A DNA stretch of 64,000 bases from Buteo buteo (lineage: Eukaryota; Chordata; Aves; Accipitriformes; Accipitridae). The notes under the pieces were generated by a model. The model ran no database searches. It was not told the DNA's origin and saw only the letters and a program-made list of their open reading frames with translations. Both the position numbers and the translations under genes were made by a program. Shown piece by piece: positions 37,238 through 46,498 of the stretch. The DNA is taken from positions 22,646,957-22,710,956 of the forward strand of contig NC_134176.1 in assembly GCF_964188355.1 (NCBI RefSeq), given 5' to 3'. Every line of letters starts with the position of its first letter. Within the stretch, counting starts at the first letter, position 1.

Positions 37238-39828
37238 GTAAGTCATCAGTAAGTCTCTCCTCAGTTTCCCCATCACCTGCAGAAAGGGAGTTGTAACACC
37301 TGCTCACCACATACTGTGTATTTGGTTCTCTTTAGGATCTCATTAATCAGTTAATGGCTACAAAGCATACAGGAGATGTTAACAAATATTCACAGCAATT
37401 CAGAGGTGTAAATTGGTGTTTGCTAATAGAATTTTCTCACTGTGCAATACTCTGTTTACCAAAGTCTGTCACCTGATGCTATTACAGCTGATAATTGAGT
37501 CAGTCTTACCAGGAGTGTTTGAGTGTTTTGGACAGACTTCCCCTGGGAGTCTTTTCATGCTGAGATATGTTATTTTGAATGCTACTGGTGAGGTATTTTT
37601 TTAATCTTTCCTATTTCCTAGGTAATCCTCAAATCATTCTGCAGAGTCTGTTTTGAGGTGAAAGGAGATGCTGGCCTGGGCCTTGGATTTTCTGTTATTA
37701 AGTTTTCATGGCATTAGGAACTTAAATCAAGGCAATACTTTGTCACACACAGAATCTCCTGCTCCTCCCACCTCAGGTGCAGCAAGCAAACAAAAAGAGG
37801 TGATTGATGCTATTTCTTTCCTTCTGCATTGTGTGATGGATAAATTAGGCCACAACTATTACCTTTTCTTGCTACTAGGCCAACCCACTGGATTATTGAA
37901 TCATTCCAACTTTCTCTGTTATCCAGGAAAACACATGTGTAATTAATCCTCACAAGTAGCAGCAGCTTCATCAGGGGAGACTGATTAAGCCCAGTTTAGA
38001 ATTACCCCACACTTTTGTGGAACAATAGGATTGAGTATCCAGAAATCTTTTACAAAGGAAGGTAGTTGAACCTCAGTCTAAATGCAGGTTCAGAGGTGCT
38101 TTTTTTATTACTTTGCTTTTGCTCTGCATATGCTTAGAAAATGTCTCCTAGATTAGGAATGCAAAATTCATGAATATTTTGAGTGCTTGTATGGTAAACT
38201 GTCAAGTTCTTGTCAGGACTTTATAGTTTGTTAATTAAGTGAAATAAAGAACAAGTTGAAAAGGGTTCTGAAAACTTAAATTAGTTAAGTCATGTTCTCA
38301 TAATGTAAAGTGTTTTGTGACAGTACAAGCTTAAGGTGCTACTACTGCTCTCATGGTAAAGTTCACCATCTTGTCAGCTGAGCTGACACAGTTTTTTAAG
38401 AGACCTCACTGTGAATCAGACAGAGGAGCTTATCTGGCTCTCTCCTGAAAAGAAAATAAAACAAGTTATATTTTTTTGTAAGTCAGGTGAATTCCCCATT
38501 CTTTTTCATTACTTTACCCTTCAAACACTTGTTTTGATACAAGTAGGAAGCAAAGAACAAATAGACATCATTGTTGATGAATACTTTGTTATACTGAACT
38601 ATGGCCTAAATTTTTTGGTGAATCCAGTTTTATAAAACTCTCCTAAGATGGCTCAAATACTTTTTATAGACTCCAAGAGTAGGAACAAAGTCCTACTGAT
38701 TCAAATATCAAACAATATTCTAATAATTGATCTAGTTTTCCCCCACATAAACCCATTTATAATATCACCAATTATCATTATTTAATTGTAAATCTCATGC
38801 TATTCAGTGTTCTGAAAGCTCTTATTATTTGCATTTTAGTAAAATAGATTTCTCTCTTCATTCCCCTAACTTCCCCCAAAATATATATCCAGTCCTCACT
38901 TCTGCAAACAAACAAAAAAAAACAAACCAACACCTTGAAAATAAAAAAGTAAAATGCACTTAGAAATAACCCAAATATATATGCAACCATTATTATCTGA
39001 AGAAGCCAAGGTCTGGAGGAAGAGGCATTGTCTTTGGCTTGTAATGGATAGATTAAAAAACTTGGAACATTTCAAGGTTGGCAATATTATGCTAGAGCCA
39101 TCAAAGCTCATATTGGTTGATAGCAGCTCAGAACTTCACAAAAAAAGCAAAACATTGCTTTTCAGACCTCCCCAATTATCCCTACTACAGCTCTACAACA
39201 CCCATGGTCTATTCTAACCCTGATTCCACCCTCATCTTCTTTCCCCATCCGACCATTAAATATTTCATCTATCTATTCACAGAATGAGTTTTCTGTTCTT
39301 TTTTTTAAAACATTTTCTTTCTCTTTATTATGAGTTATATGTGTCCTTCTGGCAGTAAAAATCCCTTTCCTCCAGTCACATGACTATGGCCATTAGAAAT
39401 CATATGTTCCTGAGGAGATAATGTGCTTATATTGATTTAGCATGAAAATATCAATTGTACCTCAGATACACAATGCAATCTGTTCAACAGTTTGAAGCCA
39501 AAAGACCTTGTTTTCAGGTATTTGGTGCTATTACACTGATTACCTTCTGCTTCTGTTGTTGGTGTTGATTGTCCTCATCTGTCTAAATTGCAGGTGTTGC
39601 TATAAAGTTCCTAGGAAAGCCTGTCCAGATCCCAGCACAAAATGCATTAACAGCTATTAAAGAGTCTTCCTAGAAAATCTGAGGCTACAGGTAGGGGTTG
39701 AATTAGTATTGTATGGACACCTTTCATCACGTTCAGTGTTCAGGACCCCACTAAAGAGTCCCAGAGATTTAGAGAGTTGTCTGAAATTGGGGATACAACA
39801 GTACCCAGAGAAGCTTGGCTAATATTGC

Positions 39829-40360
39829 TGGGTCTGGTTGGGATGGAGTTAATTTTACTCATAGCAGCCTGTATGGTGCTGTATTTTGGATTTGTGACTG
39901 AAACAGTGTTAATAACACACACCAATGTTTTGACCATTGCGGAGCAGTTCTTGCTCTCAGGATTTCTCTTTTTCCCACTCTGCTACCCCTGCAGCAAGTA
40001 GGCAAAGGGTGGGAAAAAGCTGGCAGAGGACACAGCTTGTACAGCTGACCCAAACTGACCAAAGGAATATTCCATTCCATGTAATGTAATGCTCATCAAT
40101 AAAAAGGAGAAGGGGGAGTTGTTTGGCAGGTCTCCATTGCTCAGAGACTGGCTGGACATTGGTGTGCTTGTGAGAGGTGGTGAGTTATTTTCTTTGCATC
40201 ACTTTTTATCCCCTTGTCTTTCCTTCACTTATTAAACTGTCTTTATCTTGATCCATGAGTTTTCTCACTTTTGCTCTTCCTATTCACTCCCCCATCCCAC
40301 CTGGCGGGAAGTAAGGGAGCAGCTGTGTGGTGTTAGCTGCTTGCTGGGATCAAGCCACCA
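39829..40360 (+). mobile_element. Solo LTR of an avian endogenous retrovirus, family 1 copy B
   Basis: This is the second member of the family at 15423-15985, in the same orientation and alignable end to end. Shared landmarks are the TGGGTCTGG start, the GTGCTGTATTTTGGATTTGTGACT block, AATAAA at 40098-40103 and the CTTTTGCTCTTCC segment, ending in AAGCCACCA. No internal retroviral sequence is present. Borders are set by alignment with the other copy, and no convincing target duplication was seen. The two copies differ at many positions and by several small indels, so they are separate old insertions. The short frames here (39740-39937, 39777-40001 and 39859-40080) have no coding value. Confidence 0.82.
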
Positions 40361-41650
40361 TAGTTATATTTAAGAGGCCAGGAAAAAAATAATAATGTGG
40401 AATTCAAGCCATTTTCAATCTTCACAGAAATATCAAATTACTTATCCAGGATTGTTCACAAATGTCCATACTGTCCCTCAGAAGTGTCCATTGCTGAAAT
40501 CACATTTTACACAGCTCTGAAAAGTAACACTCCAAGACTGTACATCCCCACACAAGGCAGCTGAAGTAAAGCAAATCTCATTCATCTGAAATTGGAGAAA
40601 GAGTTCCTATTGTACAGCAGTCCCTATTGATAAATGCTGACATTCTGAGTTAATCCTCCTCTTTTTCATGTTAATCACAATACTGAAGATTGAAGGATGT
40701 CTTAAGCTTTCCCAGCTCATCCCAGGCAGCCCAGCGTCCTCCTATTGCCCTGATCCTCATAGGAATCTAGTGCTCATCTGAGGAAGTCTGCGATGAATTA
40801 GTTTTCTCTCGTGGCCCAAAATCCATTACTGTATTTTCTTGTCTTCCCTTATTTTTGCATGCTGTGACTGATGTACTTCAGCAGTATTCAAGTTGCACAC
40901 AGAATGAACAGTTTTTACCCTGGAGTTCTGTTCTTTTCTGTGTCTTTGGAAATCATTTGCAACTCAGATTGCAACTTAGTTTAATATCTCAATAGTCTAT
41001 TCAGCTGTGCTTGCAGGATTCACTGAGCCACCAAATGTCTTCAGAGAGAAGCCAGAAGAGGCAAAGTGAGACAGCAGGAGATAAACAGATCCTGGACCTT
41101 AAAAAATTTCTTTGTCCTCTATTACCAAAGAAAGAGTATTCCTAGTATCACAAGGACTTAGAATTTTTTTTTCCTTTGTGTGAAACAAGGGGAATGGAAA
41201 AATCCAGGTATTAGTTACAAGAGAAATTTTGCATTCAAGACTCTTGTCTCATGGAATTCCACGCTGCGGTTTGTAGATGACCAGTTATGTAGCAGGGATA
41301 CCCTAGTATGCACACATCAATGGAACCAATGCACACAATAAATGGAACCAATAATAGTTTTATTGCTAAATGCTTATTTGCATAATATGCTAGTTCATGG
41401 ATACATAAATGCTCTTTTTTAAAAGCATATATGATTGTTTGGCACAGCAGAATCAGCATCAAATTCTGATTTGACAGGAATAATCATCAGATTAGATAAA
41501 CAAAAATGGAAACATAATCCATAGAAAGAGATCAATGTGCCAATATGTACAAAGTTGGACTGAACAGTAATTCAGGTCTGAGAGTTTCCTTATTTGCAGG
41601 CTTGCCTACAGAGCTTCTCAGGTTTTATCTAATACACGCAAGACTGATTT
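40361..41650. other. Unique non-coding DNA
   Basis: 1.3 kb with no gene recognised. It contains a short tandem duplication at 41311-41352. Confidence 0.6.
41311..41352. repeat. Tandem duplication, about 21 bp, two units
   Basis: Two adjacent units, each starting CACACA and ending ATGGAACCAAT, with small differences between them. Confidence 0.75.
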
Positions 41651-41665
41651 AGAATCATAGAATGG
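41651..41665 (-). mobile_element. CR1 copy C, 3' tail left of the LTR insertion
   Basis: AGAATCATAGAATGG is the reverse complement of the CR1 3' terminal CCATTCTATGATTCT, as in copy B near 29311-29325. It is the end of the CR1 whose main part resumes at 42764, after the LTR. The last five bases (AATGG) are the left copy of the LTR target duplication. Confidence 0.85.
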
Positions 41666-42763
41666 TGTATTGGCTTTGCATGGCAAGGTTTTGGTAGCAA
41701 AGGGGCTACAGGGGTGGCTTCTGTGAGAAGGTGCTGGAAGCTTCCCTCATGTCCGACAGAGCCAATCCCAGCAGGCTCGAAGATGGACCTGCTACTGGCC
41801 AAGGTCAAGCCCATCAGTGACGGTGGTAGCACCTCTGGGATAACATTTAAGAAGGTGAAAAAAAAAAACGTGCACAACAGAAACAGCAGCCAGAGAGAAG
41901 AGTGAGAACATGTAAGAGAACCAACCCTGCAGACCCCCAGGTCAGTGAAGAAGGAGGGGGAGGAGGTGCTCCAGGTGCCAGAGCAGAGATTCCCCTGCAG
42001 CCGGTGGTGAAGATGATAGTGAGGCAGGCTGTCCCCCTGCAGCCCAGGGAGGTCCACGGTGGAGCAGATCTCCACCTGCAGCCTGGGGAGGACCCCACGC
42101 CGGAGCAGGTGGGTGCCCAAAGGAGGCTGTGACCCCGTGGGAAGCCTGTGCTGGAGCAGGCTCCTGGCAGGACCTGTGGCCCCATAGAGAGAGGAGCCCA
42201 CACTGGAGCAAGTTTTCTGGCAGGACTTGTGACCCTGTGGGGGACCCCACGCTGGAGCAGTCTGTTCCTCAAGGACTGCAGCTCGTGCGAAGGACCCACG
42301 TTGGAGAAGTTTGTGGAGGACTGTCTCCTCTGGGAGGGACCCCATGCTGGAGCAGGGGAAGAGTGTGAGGAGTCCTACCCCTGAAGAGGAGGGGGCAGCA
42401 GAGACAACGTGTGATGAATTGACCACAACACCCATTCCCTGTCCCCCTGTGCCGCTGAGGGGGTAGAAGGTAGAGAAAATCAGGAGTAAAGTTAAGCCCA
42501 GGAAGAAGGGAGGGACAGGAGGAAGGTGTTCTGAGATTTGGTTTTATTTTTTATTATCCTACTCTGATTTGATTGGTAATAAATTAAAGTCAAGTCTGTT
42601 TTGCCTGTGATGGTAATTGGTGAGTGATCTCTCCCCATCCTTATCTCAACCCATGAGCCTCTTGTTATATTTTCTCTCCCCTGTCCAGCTGACAGGGATG
42701 GAGGGGAGGTGATAAAGAAGTTTTGAAGGGCACCTGGCATCCAGCCAGGGTCAGCCCACCACA
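41666..42763 (+). mobile_element. Solo LTR (about 1.1 kb) inserted into CR1 copy C
   Basis: The block starts TGTATTGGC and ends CAGCCCACCACA. AATGG occurs directly on both sides (41661-41665 and 42764-42768), and removing the block plus one AATGG restores a continuous CR1 3' end. Borders and the 5-bp target duplication are therefore well supported. AATAAA at 42578-42583 supports plus orientation. The centre holds a tandem repeat of 46-52 bp units. No viral genes are present. I recognise the terminal part (GTAATTGGTGAGTGATCTCT onward) as a common bird LTR type. The 268-codon minus-strand frame at 41629-42435 lies across this GC-rich repeat and is not regarded as a gene. Confidence 0.92.
42054..42360. 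repeat. Imperfect tandem repeat inside the LTR, about 49-bp period
   Basis: The motif GGAGCAG or a close variant recurs at 42061, 42102, 42153, 42205, 42254, 42303 and 42349, giving spacings of 41, 51, 52, 49, 49 and 46 bp. Units typically read GACCCCACGCTGGAGCAG followed by a CTGGCAGGAC-like segment. The array is GC-rich and open in several frames on both strands, which explains the overlapping long open frames. Confidence 0.85.
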
Positions 42764-43227
42764 AATGGTTCAAATTGGAAGGGACCTTAAAGATCATCTA
42801 GTTCCAACCCCCCTGCCATGGGCAAGGACAATTTCCACTAGACCAGGTTGCTCCAAGCCCCATCCAACCTGGCCTTGAACAATTCCAGGGAGGGGGCATC
42901 CACAGCCTCTCGGGGCAACATGTTCCAGTGCCTCACCACCCTCATAGTGAAGAATTTCTTCCTTATACCTAATCTAAATCTACCCTCTTTCAGTTTAATG
43001 CCATTTCCCCTTGTCCTATCACTACATGCCCTTGTAAAAAGTCCCTCTCCGGCTTTCTTGTAGGCGCCCTTTAGGTACTGGAAGGCTGCTATAAGGTCTC
43101 CTGGAGTCTTGTCTTCTCGAGGGTGAACAACGCCAACACTCTTAGCCTGTCTTCATAGGAGAGGTGCTTAAAGCCCCCTGATCATCTTCATGTCCCTTCT
43201 CTGGAGATCACTCCAACAGGTCCATGT
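42764..43227 (-). mobile_element. CR1 copy C, main part (minus strand, 5'-truncated)
   Basis: Reverse-complement CR1 sequence covering the 3' untranslated region and the C-terminal coding end. On the minus strand it reads from ACATGGACCTGTTGGAG to the segment AAGGTCCCTTCCAATTTG. It aligns with copy B from 28853 onward but is clearly more diverged. The TAG stop that ends CR1 ORF2 is visible near 42840-42838. The element is interrupted by the LTR at 41666-42763 and finishes at 41651. The plus-strand frame at 42848-43063 is an antisense shadow. Confidence 0.92.
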
Positions 43228-45631
43228 TAGACTATGTTTAGACCTGCTGCTCCACCATCACCACATCACTCTTTGACTTCGCATTTCCTCACAGCCATGA
43301 GACCCTCATGACTCAGTATTGCATCCAGACATGTAGGATAAGACATGAAAACATTTATTCATGTGGCCCTCTGTATATCTTCATATAAGCTAGAAGTTAA
43401 AAGAGAACACAAAAGGGTATTAGTGTTATGTTCTATGAGAACACTCAAAGTCAACTTTTATAGTTCTGAACTTTATTTCTGAAGCTCTGGGAGCTTTCAG
43501 AGGCTTCATTTATCCAATGAAATAAAACAATCAAAGGACTGTTCCCAGATCTTGAGGCCATGTGTCATGGCTAGGCTCACAACTACATGTCTATATTTTC
43601 CGCTTCCAGAACTGGGTGGCTATATTCAAACTGCACAGTAGGAGTAGCAATTGAGACACACTATACCATGAAATGAACCTGGTCATGGTCTATGAGGATA
43701 ATAGTTGACAGAAGCCAAAACCATCCCAGGGAATCTACATAGGCAGTGATTAGGCAGTATGCACAGCTGTGTATTAGGGCTTTAGTCTGATCAGTGGCCC
43801 TTCTTTGCTTAATAGTACTAAGTCCATTATAGGACTTAAGGCCATTTGGATTCTAATTCCAAACACTCTGAAAACCAAGGTATTTGAATAAGAGATTTCC
43901 AATTTCTACAGGAGATCCTTTGACCCACAAACAAAATACAAAAGTACTGTTATTTAGAAGAAATTATACTGCTCTTGAGCAAACTACTACACCTCCTGAG
44001 GAAGTGAGTTCCATAAACAGTTTCATAGCTTGTAAGTACTGTCTACTGAGGTTTTGTTATATCATGTGGATGTACAAGTTTGCAAGTCTTGGGAGAACTC
44101 TGATTCTACCTTCTCATCAACAGTCTACTGTGCCTTTGGGCTTTTTCCTCTTTTTTCCTGCTACTAGTCTTATTCTGGGAACTTTTTTTAAAAATCCTCT
44201 TTGTCAAAAAAATCCCCCCAAAATGAAAACAAGACTGAACTCAGTTTGTGCCAAAAAAAATTTACAACAGTGTAACTGCATTGATCTGAGTGGAGGTAGA
44301 TAAGAATCAAGCCCAGGCAGTCAGTGTTCTGGTATCTAAATCACCCTGCCTGTTGTGTTACTGTCAGTTCTCTTTTGCTTATTTATGTGACATTCTTTAT
44401 CTTTCCAGAATATTGAGAAATTTCTTGTTTGTGTGCAACTCAGTATTGCATTAAAGTATTGTTTCCTAAAGTGTGACTAATCCATTGACTATACTGCAAT
44501 ACTGTGGAATTAGATTGGATATTAACACAAGGATATAGCAAGGACAGTTTAATGAATGTGTCACAGATTAAAAATGTCATACGCATATGACTATGGTCAA
44601 AGCAAAGAAGAAACAGGAAAAACACAGCTCTGTAGTTAAACACTGAGATCGCACCGGGGACCAGACACTCCCTTCCAGAGGGAGGATTGCCCACCAGAGG
44701 TCTGAGGTTTTGTGGTATACATATGACACTCCTCAAGGTATCTTCTGCTCTGTTTCTCAAAAAAGCTTTACTGGATTTTCTGATGCCAAAGGCACATGAT
44801 GCAGTATAGTTCTTCAGTCTGAGGTTCTTACTTAGTAGTCATTACCACTTTATAAATAATCTATGCTCTTCTCTGGGACAAGTTTATCCAAGTTTGCTCT
44901 TCACTCTTGATAACATATGATTATGTATTTAATATACAGACAAGCAATATGACTTTGGTAATGGTAAAGTATCACATTAAATTATATAAATGAAATTCAT
45001 CCATTGAGGATTCACATATCACTTTGACCATAGCTCTGCACAAATCTGTCGACTTTTCCTTCACACTTTCTCATTATTTAAGTTTTTATTTCCTTAATTT
45101 TATTATTAATTTATATTATTTTTATAACTTGTTTATTTTACAAATGTTCCTTTTCATTCATTTGATGAATATTGACTGGTGACAGCAGAACAAAACAAAG
45201 CTGGGGAAGTTACATTGTCAAATGATTTTGATTCAGCCCAGGATCGAGCAAGAAGGTGCTTCATTTAATGAGAATGACTCCACTTAGAAAGAGACAGGAG
45301 GACAGATTGCAACACCAGGAGAGAAAAGAGCTGTCAGTTATAGCACAGCAGGTAAATGAAATGTTTCCCTTGTCTACTGTTTAGACAGTCTGCATGTATG
45401 GTTCTGGGATGAATAGAGACTAATTGCAGACAAATCTGTTCTTACTATGGCCCTAAATTCCCTCTGCTTTTGGAGATTCTGCTCTGGTGAGACCCAATTC
45501 TCTAAAATGCTTAAAAGTGAAGAACACAGACAGAATTCCTCTGTTAGGGGTATAGGTATACTTTAGTAACTTTTTCTAGATCTGTTTTGAGTCACTGTAT
45601 GTATGTGTACATGCCTGTTTATGTCTGCATA

Positions 45632-45634
<3 letters not shown>
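43228..45634. other. Unique AT-rich non-coding DNA
   Basis: 2.4 kb between CR1 copy C and the GT repeat. Open frames at 43884-44303 (139 codons) and 44440-44760 (106 codons) show no recognised motif and have a chance-like composition. Nothing else was identified. Confidence 0.55.

Positions 45635-45670
<36 letters not shown>
45635..45670. repeat. (GT)18 microsatellite
   Basis: 36 bp of uninterrupted GT, preceded by ACAC. It ends 108 bp before the candidate exon at 45779. As plus-strand RNA it would be a (UG)18 tract, a known binding site type for TDP-43 and CELF-family proteins. The alternating purine-pyrimidine tract can also form Z-DNA. Confidence 0.95.
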
Positions 45671-45671
<1 letters not shown>

Positions 45672-45778
45672 CAAGATCTTGGAAGATACTCTGAGTATAT
45701 GTATGCATGCTTGTGTTTCCATACTTTGGAAATAATCTATGAAACTTAATTTTTCATCCTGTTCACTTCCTTCTTTAG

Positions 45779-45890
45779 ACTCTTGAAAACTTGTCTCCTA
45801 CAAGACAATCAAAATCATCATCTTCTTCAAGGACTGTGCCTTCTGATGTTTCACACCATAATTCACCTCAGACAACCTCCAAAAGTAACA
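45779..45890 (+). other. Candidate 112-bp coding or cassette exon, serine-rich
   Basis: The block is preceded by a strong acceptor (pyrimidine tract TTTTTCATCCTGTTCACTTCCTTCTTTAG) with a branch-point-like ACTTAAT about 30 nt upstream. It is followed directly by the strong donor GTAAGTAG. Frame 1 is open for 37 codons plus one base, containing SPTRQSKSSSSSRTVPSD and SHHNSPQTTSKSN, the Ser/Thr/Gln/Asn-rich composition of a disordered region. In that frame TAG stops lie immediately before (45776) and shortly after (45896), so the open frame matches the proposed exon. A second frame is also open and runs on to 46016. The length is not a multiple of three, so inclusion would shift the frame. The host gene was not identified. 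The (GT)18 tract upstream suggests regulated splicing. Confidence 0.4.
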
Positions 45891-46262
45891 GTAAGTAGAC
45901 TGTATTTCGAACCACTATACATGTGCCCAGTATCCATTCGACTGCTGTCTCTGTTGCTCCAAGTAATGGAACTGCTTTACATTTCCATTGCCCCTGTGGC
46001 TTCATTTTCAACATGAGTTCAGAAACCCTTTGAAAGATTCATGTACAAGTATGTGTGTAAATAACAAGTACCAACAAACATGACAAATGGACAGCCAGCT
46101 ACCTCCATCCCTAGACATATGTCCCAGACACTTATACCGTACAGACATTGAAAATAAAAAGGTAACATGTGCACAGTAAAACAGCCCAATCATATATACA
46201 ACTAATGCAGATTATCACTGGTACTAGTGTTGTAGCCCTAGACCATGATCACTGCCTAATGT

Positions 46263-46492
46263 TGTAGGGGTCGGCGTTCGGAAGATCTCGCGTTGTCACG
46301 GAAAGTTAGAGGGTTAGTCGCAGCCTTGTGATGTACCTGTAACCCCACCTCCCCTTGTTAGCATAAAAGGAATTAACTGCGCAATAAAAGGCGGAAGTTG
46401 GCGCTCACACTGCGTGTGTTATCTGTCTCTTTCCCTGGTCCGGGCCGACCAGTGATCTAAGCGTGGCACCTTGGTATGTAGCGAATGCTACA
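46263..46492 (+). mobile_element. Compact solo LTR (230 bp) with 6-bp target duplication
   Basis: The block starts TGTAGGGGTC and ends GAATGCTACA, giving a short TGTAG...CTACA inverted terminus. TAATGT flanks it on both sides (46257-46262 and 46493-46498). It holds a TATA-like CATAAAAGG (46362-46370) and AATAAA (46383-46388), and a GC- and CpG-rich R-U5 part. The CpG content contrasts strongly with its AT-rich surroundings. A 6-bp duplication and a short LTR fit class II (alpha/beta-like) endogenous retroviruses. Ends and duplication are perfect, so it is probably a young insertion reduced to a solo LTR. No primer-binding site or viral gene follows. Confidence 0.92.
46362..46388 (+). promoter_or_regulatory. 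LTR TATA-like box and polyadenylation signal
   Basis: CATAAAAGG at 46362-46370 is TATA-like, and AATAAA follows at 46383-46388. The two are unusually close, so the AATAAAAGG sequence may serve as the promoter box, the polyadenylation signal or both. Confidence 0.5.
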
Positions 46493-46498
46493 TAATGT

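Larger units (their letters stand above)
31802..39828. other. Unique non-coding DNA with weak exon-like blocks
   Basis: 8 kb with no identified gene. Two blocks stand out and are listed separately: 34418-34633 (minus-strand open frame) and 37093-37237 (plus-strand block ending in a strong donor). A (TA)10 repeat lies at 35684. Other open frames (36417-36659 and 37668-37946) have no recognised motif. Confidence 0.5.

Noticed and set aside
15423..40360. The two family-1 LTRs as the two ends of one provirus
   Set aside because: They lie about 24 kb apart, are well diverged from each other, and enclose unrelated unique DNA and other elements with no retroviral genes. They are separate solo LTRs.
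41629..42435. 268-codon minus-strand open frame, the longest in the window
   Set aside because: It lies across the GC-rich tandem repeat of the LTR and starts and ends in LTR or CR1 sequence. Other frames on both strands are also open there, so the openness reflects composition and repeats.
43884..44303. 139-codon plus-strand frame
   Set aside because: No motif, irregular composition with a homopolymer-derived stretch, and no splice or promoter context.
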